A stretch of DNA of 64,000 bases from Megalonaias nervosa (GCA_016617855.1 JAECUM010000808.1:1-64000), one strand, 5' to 3'. Counted from the stretch's first letter, positions 51,601 through 62,169 are shown. Notes: generated by a model from the sequence alone, not told the origin. Translations and numbers: made by a program.

Positions 51601-51675
51601 AAATAAAATACTTAAATAGTAGGTGAAATTGAGAATTTTCTGAGAAGGACTTTACAAGTAAGACATGATTTTCAG
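48651..51675 (+). other. LRP5/6 intron, about 3.0 kb (phase 1)
   Basis: Bounded by GTGCGT and TTTCAG. It is AT-rich with no recognisable coding exon. The stretch 51060-51320 has 'aaggtcaaggtcac'-type phrases like the degenerate tandem repeat at 12.5-13.4 kb. A short ATT microsatellite lies at 51360-51379. Nothing else was identified. Confidence 0.85.
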
Positions 51676-51807
51676 GTCCAAATCCATGTGGAACAAATAA
51701 TGGAGGCTGCTCCCACCTGTGTCTGATGTCCCCGAGTAAGGCCAACTTCTCCTGTGCCTGTCCCACTGGAGTTAAACTTCAGACTGATGGAAAAACATGT
51801 GCCAGAG
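51676..51807 (+). CDS. LRP5/6: LRP5/6 exon: EGF-like repeat 1
   Basis: A short 132-bp exon between a TTTTCAG acceptor (51669-51675) and GTAGGG donor (51808). It is phase 1 on both sides and joins in frame to the exon ending at 48650. The 43 complete codons read [20 protein letters not shown] and then a segment ending [20 protein letters not shown]. The six cysteines have the C-x6-C-x3-C spacing followed by CxCPxGxxL...C that is typical of the EGF-like domain closing each propeller in LRP5/6. A separate symmetric exon for this domain is what such a modular gene would be expected to have. The next exon (propeller 2) is not in the remaining 12 kb, so the following intron is at least 12.2 kb and holds the nested transposons and the Polinton-like element. 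Confidence 0.92.
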
Positions 51808-52071
51808 GTAGGGTTTAAAAAATTAATAAAGCTATCATTGTAAACAGAGATTGTAACAATTAAGGTGAGTTTGTTTCCAAGTTGGGTAGATATGATAATT
51901 AGTATGCACACAGTTGTAGCACAACAGTAATTGAACCAGAATGGCACAAATTGGTGACCAATTTTCTTTTAAACTTAACCTTTTAACCCCTTCTTCTTTC
52001 ATGGTTGAAGTGGAGCAGAGTAACTAGGTCAGACCAATTATTTAGTATTTACTTATGTGTATAATTACAAC

Positions 52072-52385
52072 TGGTGTAACATGAATAAGAACACAAAAAT
52101 GGACCAGCCCTAAGTGGCAGCATGGTTTGTAACTTGTGTAACATGAATAATAACAACACAAACAGACCTGCCTAAGTTGCAGCATGGTTTGTAACTTGTG
52201 TAACATGATAACAACAATACAGAAACAGACTAGACATGAGTGGTTACATGGTTTGTAACTTGTGTCACATGAATAACAACAACACAGAAATGGACCAGCT
52301 CTAAGTGGCAGCATGGTTTGTAACTGGTGTAACATGAATAACAACAACACTGAAATGGACCAGCCCCAAGTGGCAGCATGGTTTT
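52072..52385. repeat. About 62-bp tandem repeat, five units
   Basis: The unit has GTGTAACATGAATAACAAC, ACAGAAATGGACCAGC and GTGGCAGCATGGTTTGTAAC. It begins near 52074, 52135, 52196, 52259 and 52323. Third and fourth units are the most diverged. Confidence 0.93.
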
Positions 52386-53286
52386 CAATAAACAGTAGTT
52401 TCATATTTTACATTCCCTTTTGTCTTCCACTAATCCCAGAACAATGCTCCTTTGTTTTAGCACACCTGGATAATTTGTGAGCCCATTTCTAACATTAAGC
52501 CAACTGCAAATCCTTTTGGGCTTTTTTACAGAGAAGGCCACAAATAAGTTTCTAATTGCTTAGCTAAAAAAATCACAATCTAATTAGTCGATGAAAGAAT
52601 GATTTATTGCTTGTTTGGTCAATGTGAATGGCAGCTAGTGCATGGAAATTTAGAATCTTCATCATGAAATTGGCAAATTTGAATGAGAAATCATGTTTTA
52701 TGAGGTTTTCCTGAACAAAAGTGTTTTCTCAGTAAATTGCAGAATATATGATGAAATTTTTATCAATGGAAATGTTTATAAAAGCCTATTGGTGGCAGCA
52801 CTGTATGAAATAAAATTCTGATTAAAGATGTGTTAAGTTAAATTCATATTTTAATTTTTTATTTTTAGTTGGATGTTAATGTAATTATCATAAATATAAT
52901 ATTCCCACATCCATTCAATGCAGAGTCATATGATACACCCTCATCCATTCAGTACAAAGTCATTTGACTCATGTCAATGCCTGGAAGAATTTCTGCAAGA
53001 ACCTAATTAAATGCTTGTTCAGTGGCTAAGCTGACTTGCTGTTGAGAACTTAATGGTCTATAAGCATAATGACACAAGCCAATTAACAGATTTGTTATCT
53101 TCAGCTGATTATAACATATGAAAAGTACCAACATAACATTGGATAACATATATGAAAAGTACCAACATAACATTGGATCTAGATTAGCATTATTTCTTGT
53201 TGAAATCACACACAGTAGATAACTCATAAGTTTTTGCTTTTGGTTGTTCTGTGGATTTTCTGTTTTGTGTGAAACTTTTGAAAGTA

Positions 53287-55417
53287 CAGTGTGACCCCGC
53301 TATAGCACGCTCCGTTATAACACGAATTCGGATATAACACGGTCATGGTGTGGCTCCTGAAATTTCATATACATGTATTTTTCTCGTACACGAAAAAAAA
53401 AATTCTTTCTTAAAAGTACAAAAAAAAAAAAAGTTTATTATCATTTTAGGGAAGAGATCACGTATGAATAATACAAGACGATCGTGGCGTGGCTACTGAA
53501 ATTTTATATGCATTTTTCTCATACACGAAAAAATAGTGTTTTCTTCTTAAAAGTTCGAAAAATAACGTGTAAAAAAAAATTCGATTTTTTTTTTTTTTTT
53601 TCCTTATTGGCAGCAAAATATACCATCTGCAACGTTCCCTCTAATATTTCTCCTGTATGCATGGAATTTTGAAACTGCTGCGCTGCATATGTATTTGCTA
53701 CCAAATCTTGTGTGCGGAATTTTGAAACTGCTGCGCTGCATTTTCTAATGAGCTGCACGGCCGCGCACCTTAGAGCAAACACTGACCATCTGGCGATTTT
53801 TTTTATTGGCGACATTGTTGGCTGTTTAAACTTGTATATACAACCATTGGTTTGGAGTGGAGAAATTCAGAGGCCCTATGAAAGGAAGCCGTAAAGTTGA
53901 TATAAAATGCACTGAAATTTATCTATTGTTACATAAACAAATTCTTTGTCCATATTGACAAACCATCTTAACAGTGCATTGTTATATCATAATCCGCTTA
54001 TGTTGACATCTAGCATGAGTACTGTATATGTTTTGAGATATCCGCTTTTTTTCAAATTTACATTTCGGGTAGCGGCGATCAACCGGACAAGGCATTATCT
54101 CATAATCTATCTTCGTCGGATTTTTGGCCGCTCACTAGTAATTAATATATTTATATAGACTGACATTTGTATGTTGATGGTAAGTAAAATTTCTCTTTTT
54201 TTCACTCAGAATTAAATCTTTCAGAACATTTACGTTTTCTCTAGTAATCCCTGTCATCAGACCAGAACACCTGCATCTCTATCGTCGACTGACCCTTTCT
54301 TTAAATTTCTGATGCATGTGTGGAAGGCAGCATCACTCCACTACCATAAATGTAAAAAAAAATATTAAAAAAAAACTCTCACTTGTCTATTCAATAGGCA
54401 GGGAGGAACTACAATTGACCATACAACGGCCAATTCATTTTTTTAAAAAAATGTACCCAGATAAAATAGCAGCTGAAATTTCAAAGAAAACATTACTTTT
54501 GAAGCACCGATTGTTATGAAAACATACTTAACAAATGGGAAAAAAAATCAGTCTCAATCATACAGTGCAATTTTTTGATGTTGCCGCCACAATAAGAAAC
54601 AGGCATTTGTTTGGTTCTCCAAAGCTGTCCTTTAGTGGTGACTTCAATAACGCATGCATTCTGCATCAAAGAAAGCCCACTACAATCTTCAATAAAAACA
54701 AAGAACCTTTCTTCAAAGGAAGCCATTGCCGAACTTAAATAAAAGCAATGGAATCTGATGGATTGTTTCATTTTCCAACGTGACTGGAATGTTTTTTACT
54801 GTGCCGGGAAAGTTTCCTTTTTACAGGAAAAAAAGTTTATGTTTACGAACTCTACTGATGGCGCTTAAAGCGTAAATTTTTACCGACTTCGGACGTACTT
54901 AAATGTAAATGTGCGTCATCATTCGTTATGTGATTGTGCAATTTTTTCCACTGAATTCAGACCTATATGACCTGTGACAAAATTATTGAATATTTTAAAT
55001 CTCTGTGTGTGCATATTTTCAGTGGAATTACTTGTATTGTGGATTCAATGTATGTGACATGATTCGCGAGTGAGTACACGGTGTTGATACTTTATTCATT
55101 GATATGCATTAGACATGAATATATATAAACAGTATACACATATATGTACCAATGCATGGTTCTCTGAATAAAGTAAAATATTATATATGCCTTCTCTGTT
55201 TTCATTACAGGTGTATTTCTCATTTAATATGCATCGATTTAAGATGAAAACTGTGCCAATGAAGCACGTAATTTTGCGCCCGCATTATTACCTCCCCCCC
55301 TTGCACATTTTTTCATTTTCTTCTGCTAACTGACCTGGTTGTTTATAACACGGTTCGGTCTATAACACAGTCAGGTTCTATGGCTCCCAACTACCATGTT
55401 ATAGCGGGGTCACACTG
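53287..55417. mobile_element. pogo/Tigger-like DNA transposon, TA-flanked
   Basis: Perfect 18-bp inverted repeats CAGTGTGACCCCGCTATA (53287-53304) and TATAGCGGGGTCACACTG (55400-55417) sit between TA (53285-53286 and 55418-55419). Similarity extends inward (repeated 'ttataacac' blocks). CAGT...CCCCGCTATA termini with TA duplications are typical of pogo/Tigger elements. The 2.1-kb interior has only short open frames, so it is non-autonomous or decayed. An internal block (about 53341-53420) is repeated at about 53476-53560. Confidence 0.88.
53630..53784. mobile_element. 155-bp hAT MITE nested in the Tigger-like element
   Basis: CAACGTTCCCTCTAA at the left and TTAGAGCAAACACTG at the right are Charlie-type hAT termini. 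ACCATCTG is duplicated exactly at 53622-53629 and 53785-53792. The interior holds GGAATTTTGAAACTGCTGCG twice, 54 bp apart. Confidence 0.92.
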
Positions 55418-56377
55418 TAATTTGTAAGTTCTAATAAAATTTACATATTTCTGATTTTTCTCTCTGTTTGGTTCATATATTTTATCAGTTATAGTTTCAT
55501 GACAGTGCAACATGATGCCTGTTTTTATTAATACAAAGCATATGAAAGTTCATTTCTCTGTACTGTCAAGAACAAGTAGTGGCATTTAAACCGACTCAGT
55601 GAACAAGTAGTAACATTTGAAACCACATTCAGTGAACAAAAGTTGTGACTTTTAAAATTACTGTATTCGGAAAATAACTAATGCAACCAGATTGACATTT
55701 GGATCTGGCATTTGATGAGTTATGAGGCAGGCCGTTCAGGTGGCCTAAGTGGTTAGAGCATCTGCCTTGGATGCAAGAGGTCGCAGGTTCAAACCCCAGC
55801 TGAGTCATACCAAAGACTTATAAAAATGATAGTAGCAACTGCGTCACTTGGCACTCAGCATTAACTCATTCAGCCCCAATCCTTCCTGTAGGCATGATGA
55901 GGCTGTACCCTACTTTCGATTTCTGTAGCATGAAAGTCATTAAAGTTACACCAAAGTGGGTGGTATTACAATAAAGTAGACAGATGTAACTCTACAATGA
56001 TAGCAAATAATCTGGACTTTCTACTTGCATTACAAAATGCAGAGGGGAAAACATATCTTTTGAGGCCAATTTTTTTACACCAAAAATTCGCCCATTGTTG
56101 GAATCAGATTTTGTGTCAGGATTTTAGACTTTTTGGAATGTGATCTAAGGCAGACCGGTCTGAACTGCACACAGAAAGGTGAAATTTTGCAAAATGTAGG
56201 TTAAGTTGGGGATTGGGAGTAAGAAGTGGCCTGGAGTGGAAAATGATCGGTCCAGTAAGCAACAAAAAACCTCAAAGTTTTACCCTTCTGCACATGTGCT
56301 AGCCAAATATCCAATGAAAAACGTTTCTAGCACAGCTAGGCATCAGTCTGAGCAAAAAAGTCTTAGAAGCAGATATA

Positions 56378-58108
56378 CAGGGTTTCCACGCTACCGGGAA
56401 ATCTGGAAAAAGTCGGGAGAAATGATAATTTTTTTCCAGACAGTGAAAAGTCCTTGAATTTTGCAAATATTTATGAAAGTTGAGGAAAAACGGGGGAATT
56501 TTCTGCCACCACATGACGCCCGAAAAAATCATGTAATTGGGTCGTAACTAAACCGATCGCGAGTTAAATTTATAGAGTTCTAACCAGTATATTCAGAGCG
56601 TGCAGTATGGATCATTTAGGTACTTGCAATAAACATATATGCTGAGTCAATCCAAACGCTCAGTGGATTAGATTCGTCTAGTAGACTTTTAATTTCAAAG
56701 CCAGCTTGATATCTGTATCTTTCCTTACATAGAAGGTATGAAAACCAGTTTAGCATCACAATAGACCAAGGTGGTGGCAAAGCGTAGCTGCTTACTGGAT
56801 GGCCTAGTAAACTTTAAACATTGTTAGATCAAGTGATACATGCATAAATCGATATGAAAATTACTTATTTTCTTAGAAATTGTGAGTATTAAAATCGTTA
56901 TGTCTTAAATCTGCTGAAAGACAAGCTAAAACTACGGCGTTGATGAAATGTGACTTGGTACTCGCGATTAGCATTGCTAGTCGCATGAGTACACAAATCT
57001 AACAACTCACATTTTCAAATGTTGTAGAGAAGAAAAAGAAAAAAATTATTAAATGAAAGTCGTTTACTGGTTGTAATAAAAAAACAAAAATGAAAGAACA
57101 CAAAATTTTCCATATTTATATATTCCAAGAACAACTTCTGGAGTTTTCTTGTATCACGTGACTGCCACGTTGACATGTGCTCTCTGCTTGATAAATCAGA
57201 CTGGCCAGACTGCTGGTTTTTTAAAAAATTATCTGATTTTCATTTAATATAATTGAATTTCTGTACAACAACACTAAAAAGAAGTTTATTGTTGATATCA
57301 TGTGACTACTGGTATTACGATGTTGTTGTTTGAGATTTGTGAAGTTGTATGACTAGTGATGCAAATGGCGAGTCCCGGGTCAGGTTTCATCTATGCCATA
57401 GTTTCGTCTAGTCTGTCAGCAGATTGAAGACATAACAATTATAATACTTGCCATTTCTGAGAAAATAAACCATTTTCCTATTGATTTCATGCAGGTATAA
57501 GTTGATATAAGTTTAAATTTTCTAGGCCCGCTGGTAAGAGACTACCATATGTCGCTACCGCACCGTGGTGGCAAATTCCAAATTTTCGATATGCAGTTGC
57601 AGTGACCCCACACCCCAACCTAAATGTCCAAATATGAAAAATGGGGTGGGAATATTCGGAGGAAACCCGGATTAGAAAATGGACTGCTATTCGTTTTAAA
57701 CCAAATTTGTAGTGTCAGAGCGGAAATGAGAAATTGTGGTCCCTTGTATTATATATTAACAAAAGATACGAGCCCCTGTATCATTACAGGTTTGGGGACT
57801 GGTTTAACCAATTACAAGAAGACAAGTTGATTTTACAGAAAATTCTGTCCTTGTTTATACAACAGTATATAATGTTGAAGGTCTTTTGTCAAAATTTAAA
57901 TCAACCCTTTTGAAAATGTTTTTTAAATGATGGATTTTTAACCAGATCATCTTAAGGAAATTAGGTTGTTTGAAAAATGTTGTTTGGGATTTTATTGGCA
58001 CAGATAAATTCAGGGTTAAACTCTTTTTGTTACAAGACAAGATTCTAATTATTAGCGTTTATTGTGTTTTTTATATACTGTAATATGAAATGTTTACTTT
58101 CTATAAGA

Positions 58109-58154
<46 letters not shown>

Positions 58155-58547
58155 TATAGAATTCTTTAGAAGTAAAGGTTTGAAAGGAAACAAAACTAAT
58201 TTATGTTCATTATGTTGTTCCCACTTAGCAACATAATGCAGGTCAGCAAAGTAAAGTTAGAATTTTTATTCTGTACATTGAAATGACTTTGCATGCCAAT
58301 TTATAGGAATATAATCAAACTTGTTTCGTGTGATACATTTTGTGGTTTTTTATATGATCATCATTTCTGACTTAGATGTTTTGGAGAGTCTTGAAAGAGA
58401 AACATCTTTAGATTTAGAAAGTGCATCTTTTATAATCTAAAATGTTCTTTAATTCCATTCAGTAATGGTCAATGTAAACCTTGAAAAAATTAATTTCATC
58501 CTGGAAATGACCTGGAAATTTATCTTTAGAAAAATGTGGGAACCATG
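56378..58547. mobile_element. hAT-like element nested in the piggyBac-like element
   Basis: CAGGGTTTCCAC (56378-56389) and GTGGGAACCATG (58536-58547) are inverted repeats matching at 10 of 12. GATATA is present directly on both sides (56372-56377 and 58548-58553). Subterminal sequence also matches loosely (GGGAAATCTGG against CCTGGAAATTT). Six-base duplications are shorter than the usual 8 for hAT. The 2.17-kb interior contains an AT microsatellite (58112-58149) and no transposase frame. Confidence 0.7.
58112..58149. repeat. (AT)n microsatellite
   Basis: Uninterrupted AT repeat. Confidence 0.95.
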
Positions 58548-58720
58548 GATATATTTGGATGTATTCAGAATTAACCTCCAAAATGCATTTCCTACCCCCA
58601 TTTCAGCCAAAAGTCACAAAAGTCTCCTGGGCTGAATGAGTTGAGAGGTTAGTTTTAGGACTGGTCGGCCTGGTGTCAGGATAATGTGACTGGGTGGGAC
58701 ATCATGCTACATGTCTGGCA

Positions 58721-59098
58721 AAAAGCAGAACTGGAACAAGCAAGAGAGAGGACTGATCTGATTGATAAATTTACCGAAAAGATTATTACCTTCATAAAAA
58801 GTTTTGAAGTGGCAAAATTACCTGCACTTGCCGTGTACAGCTATAATAATAGAAAAAAAAGTATGAAACCCAAGTATCATAATCATTCTGTAGGCCATGG
58901 AGACTGGTACAAATGGATATTTCGTATATACTATAGGTTGATCTTGCCCGAAATGATAATGTCAGATATATTTCATTTAATAATGAAATAGATGACTCTT
59001 GCATAGTTACAATAACAACAACAACCACAAAAACAACAACCAGTCTAAAACCACAAAAACAACAACAACCACAAAAACAACAACCAGTCTAAATAACA
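58721..59098 (+). pseudogene. Broken ORF with Thr/Gln-rich tail, unknown
   Basis: Starts inside a frame with KAELEQARERTDLIDKFTEK and continues about 90 codons to TAG (58989-58991). A different frame then carries FNNEIDDSCIVTITTTTTKT and a Thr/Gln-rich stretch through a duplicated ACCACAAAAACAACAACCAG block (about 59025-59095). The charged first part may be helical. No family was recognised. The N-terminus is missing at the SINE2 junction. It is assigned to the Polinton-like element by position and strand. Confidence 0.4.
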
Positions 59099-59099
59099 A

Positions 59100-59385
59100 G
59101 TGAGGAAGAAGAATGGGAAGATGCAAGTTCTACCCCAGCACCACAGGAAGTGGCATTGGTACAGGTACCAGTGGGAGTGGTCTTATTACTTCATGCCCCA
59201 ATAACGTCCTTGCTGATGTTGAATGACTAGAAATTCTGATTGGCGGAAAACAAGCTGGCAATAATTCCCCAGAAATCATCAGTGAAGCAGCTGCTATTTG
59301 TCAGATTATTTACAGGCGGTATCAATGACATTAATGTTTATCGGTCCCTCATCGATGAAATCGTTGATGATTACCACAGCCATTG
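59100..59385 (+). pseudogene. Small broken ORF with GGKQAGNN motif
   Basis: A Gly/Ser/Thr-rich segment (GSGIGTGTSGSGLITSCPNN) leads into VLADVE, an in-frame TGA (59224-59226), and LEILIGGKQAGNNSPEIISE. After one frameshift near 59300 the text LFTGGINDINVYRSLIDEIV runs to TGA at about 59383. The well-formed second half looks like a conserved short protein of the element. No function is assigned. Confidence 0.45.
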
Positions 59386-59452
59386 AAAGTATACAATTAG
59401 ATCAGTGACAAGAAAATAAGATGATCATACATAACGCTAAACGTGACCAATC

Positions 59453-59881
59453 ATGGTCAGGGTGACAAGTTCACAATTACCTACCTATAAAGCAATCTAC
59501 GGATATGGACACGGTGATGTTGTTCAGGGTCTGTTTAGAAGGATAGCCCCTAAAGTGATTCCAATTGCAAAGCAACTGATAATGAAAGCTGTTGACGTTC
59601 ATGATAAAGGTATTGGTGCTGTTGGTGATGTTGCCAGTAAAGCATTGAGGGCAATCAAGGATAGACTAGCACAATTAATATGCAGACCGCAGGTGGTCCG
59701 ACCTGAGCGAGTAAAATTACACAGGACTGAAGTTATGCCCGCAGACAGCAGTAAAATAATAAATCAAGCTGCAGATCAAAAATTAGCCGAGTTGGCTGGT
59801 TTACCCCTATCAGAAAAAGAAAAAAATGTAACTGCTAGTCTGATAGCAGGAAGTAGTCTTCGTGTTAGAACACGTATCTGA
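59453..59881 (+). CDS. Putative minor capsid/core protein of Polinton-like element
   Basis: A 142-codon open frame from ATG, basic, with an N-terminal YGYGHGDVVQGLFRRIAPKV and a following helical, Ala/Ile/Lys-rich region (AIKDRLAQLI). Proteins with a Gly-rich start and an amphipathic 'GLFR..AP....K' segment are found among the small structural genes of Polintons and resemble in style the adenoviral pVI/pX group. The C-terminal third is polar. It ends at TGA 59879-59881, just before the capsid candidate, whose first ATG is at 59895, so the two genes are packed tightly. The terminal TGA could be premature, as other stops in this element are. The role is inference. Confidence 0.5.
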   Translation: MVRVTSSQLPTYKAIYGYGHGDVVQGLFRRIAPKVIPIAKQLIMKAVDVHDKGIGAVGDVASKALRAIKDRLAQLICRPQVVRPERVKLHRTEVMPADSSKIINQAADQKLAELAGLPLSEKEKNVTASLIAGSSLRVRTRI

Positions 59882-59894
59882 TCCTGCATTTGAC

Positions 59895-61238
59895 ATGGAT
59901 GCACCAGTTCTCGAAGATGAATCGATATGTGATTATCAGTATTATTCCCATGATGCACAAGAACCAGACAAACGTGCATGAATCGAACTGCAAGTCCAGG
60001 ATACATCTAGATATTTCTTGCCCGCTGAGGCATTCATTGAAGTAGAAGGTGAAATTTTAAAAACAGATGGTAACAAATATGGAGCTGATGTTAGAGTTGG
60101 TTTTGTTAATAATGGCATCATGGCGCTGTTCAACAGTGCTACGTATATCATCAACGAAAAACTCATTGAATCAATTCAGAAAGACGTCAACATTGCCATG
60201 ATGATATTGGGTCTAACAAGATATTCCTATGATTACTCGAGACCAGCTGGTCCGTCAGTGATGTTTGTAAAGGATCCTTCTGACCACCCTGGCAACAGAC
60301 AATGCAATATAAGACAACCAAGAAACAAAGCCAACACCGCTGATGCTGATGTGCGGCCGGTGGTTCATGGTGTTAATCCAGAATTCGACTTAGGATTCAC
60401 AGCACGTCGATCAATGCTGAACGATGGAAGATGATGATTTTCATGTGCAATTTCACTGTCACATATCTTTGGATTTTGCAGAAATGTCAGAAAGGTTATT
60501 TTCGGAGCCAAGCATACAGTTGTACTCATACGAAAGTCTACCGATGATGATGCAATCTGGCCCCCCTTCGGTGATGCTGGTAAAGTAATACTGACACAAC
60601 TCTTGTTGTGGATGCCAGAAATGACTCCAACACTCCCTAAAGAAGAACATCTGCTCTCTTTTATGAGTCAAGGTGGTAAATCAGCATTATCATGGTTGAC
60701 GATGACCACAGATAGTGTTCAATGTAACATTAATGGTTTATTCACATGGCGGATAGCATCACATGAAGGTATCTCAGCACTGTGACATATATTTGTTGCT
60801 TTCCGAGATACTACATGAGAAAACTCACAAACACGCAGCATAATGATATTCGACAAACTTGGTATTACTGAAGTTTCACTGAGAATAAATGGACATCAGG
60901 AACCAGCTGAGGATATATTATTGAATTTTGAAAACAATCATGAGGCACATGCATATCATCATTTGATGACATTCATGGGATGTGAACAAAATATTGATTC
61001 TGGTCTGCAAATATCACAACTAGATTTTACAATGCTGTATCTGATCTATTCCTTTTCTCTGGAACACTTGGATTTATTTAGGCAATCTGTCATTGATATA
61101 TACTTTCGAGCTCGTGTGGCAAGAGGAGCTATTGATGATTACAGAGCAATCGCTGTTATACTCTCAGATAAAACAGTGTTGCTTGAAGATGTTGGTGGAC
61201 GAATGAGAGTCATTGATGCCTCAGTGGAAAACATATAA
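59895..61238 (+). pseudogene. Putative major capsid protein gene, five internal TGA stops
   Basis: One frame runs from ATG 59895 to TAA 61236-61238 (448 codons) with no frameshift. It is interrupted only by TGA at 59979, 60432, 60435, 60783 and 60816. Segments include FIEVEGEILKTDGNKYGADV, VGFVNNGIMALFNSATYIIN, MMILGLTRYSYDYSRPAG, TVVLIRKSTDDDAIWPPFGD and a C-terminal VILSDKTVLLEDVGGRMRVI. The length, position upstream of the protease and beta-rich character fit the double-jelly-roll major capsid protein of Polintons/adintoviruses. The same segment order has the look of a known Polinton capsid family, but this was not searched. The gene is read as dead. Confidence 0.6.
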
Positions 61239-61260
61239 TTAAATCGATCGTGATATTATA

Positions 61261-61748
61261 ATGTCATATCATCATGTTAGTGTCAGTCTGACTCCTGGTC
61301 AGATTAAAAAGCTACAATCAGTATCAAAGGGAACTGTTGAATAAAAATATCGCTGAAATCAGCACAGATTGCAGGCGGTCCAAATAAACTATCATTGACT
61401 GAACGTCAGCTCAAGCATTTCAATGATGCCAAACGATCAAAACCTAGCGTATGACTTAATCTTTCTGTGGGTGCCATTAAAGATGCAATCAAGACGGGTG
61501 GTATATTTCCACTTCCTGCAGCTATACCACCGTTGATAGCCGCTGCAGCCCCAACTGTTGCAAAAGCAGCTGCACTTGGTGCTGTTGGAACTGCTGCTGG
61601 GATGGCATTAAAGAAAGCAACAGAACAAGGAATAAAAACTTCCCCAAAAAAATCAACAGGAAAAGGTCTAAGACTGCCAGGAACTCCTCATTCATGGTAT
61701 GGTCAATTCACGGGAAAAGGTCTAAGACTGCCCGTGACACATCATTGA
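61261..61748 (+). pseudogene. Small Ala-rich protein of Polinton-like element (broken)
   Basis: Starts ATG 61261 with MSYHHVSVSLTPGQIKKLQS, reaches TAA at 61342-61344, and continues in another frame (SLTERQLKHFNDAKRSKPSV) to a TGA at 61452-61454. From there it stays open to 61748. That last part has a strongly hydrophobic, Ala/Pro-rich segment (PPLIAAAAPTVAKAAALG, then AVGTAAGMALKKA) and a basic tail where TGKGLRLP is present twice, from a 55-bp partial duplication (61659-61680 and 61714-61734). A basic N-terminal half with a hydrophobic segment and GKGL tail is usual for a small gene just before the protease in such elements. Function unknown; a core or membrane-lytic role is only a guess. 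Confidence 0.55.
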
Positions 61749-62149
61749 TACTTCCCTTGTCCAATTTTGATTTACTTAATGCTGCTAAGCGATTAAACAT
61801 CAAAAACTTCAGAGGTGTTTTTATGCGTGATCAGTTACCAAAACAACCAAACTGTGTTGAAACCGGTATCATTAATCTTGATGGAAGTTCTGGTGCAGGT
61901 ACTCGTTGGGTTGCATACGTGATTGATCCACTTGGAATTGTGTATTTTGATTCGTATGGGTTGGCACCACTGAAGGAATTTTTAAGATATGTCAATGGAC
62001 TTCAAAACACTTCGTATGGTATTCAACATTACCAACACAGACAATAACTGATCCACCAATATGTGGCTGTGAAGTACTTGCTGTGCTCAAAGCTGTGTTA
62101 TCGTCAACACTGCCGTGCATGAGTATACCATGTTATCCAACATTTTAAA
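61742..62149 (+). pseudogene. Adenain-type cysteine protease (Polinton PRO), inactivated
   Basis: Maturation protease of the adenovirus/Polinton C5 family. Recognisable parts are SNFDLLNAAKRLNIKNFRGV, FMRDQLPKQPNCVETGIINL, then the catalytic region GAGTRWVAYVIDPLGIVYFD and SYGLAPLKEFLRYVN. The family normally has His in the GTHWV position. Here codon CGT (61904-61906) gives Arg, one transition from CAT. The acidic catalytic partner in FDSYG (GAT 61949-61951) remains. The frame ends at TAA 62045-62047 after a shift. A Cys-containing segment (ICGCEVLAVLKA, from about 62058) that should hold the active-site Cys is out of frame. No good start codon remains. Family call is confident; activity is excluded. 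Confidence 0.85.
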
Positions 62150-62169
62150 CAGACCTTAGTGAATATACA

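Larger units (their letters stand above)
55865..58640. mobile_element. piggyBac-like element inside SINE2
   Basis: Perfect 12-bp inverted repeats CTCATTCAGCCC (55865-55876) and GGGCTGAATGAG (58629-58640) have TTAA on the left (55861-55864) and TTGA (one change) on the right (58641-58644). Without the nested hAT-like element it is about 600 bp and non-coding. The terminus resembles, but is not the same as, the element at 43870. Confidence 0.85.
55730..58720 (+). mobile_element. SINE2, split by piggyBac-like element and cut by the Polinton-like element
   Basis: The tRNA-like head (GTGGCCTAAGTGGTTAGAGC, GCAGGTTCAAACCCCAGC) ends at CAGCATTAA (55864). SINE2 sequence resumes at 58641 (TTGAGAGGTTAG) and runs to ACATGTCTGGC (about 58720), where the unsplit copy would continue with CGGCATGATG. 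The head would make a fair tRNA-like cloverleaf, but the rest is SINE. Confidence 0.88.

Noticed and set aside
52042..52404. 120-codon reverse-strand open frame, hydrophobic and repetitive
   Set aside because: It is the translation of the 62-bp tandem repeat, with no family resemblance and unit lengths that vary.
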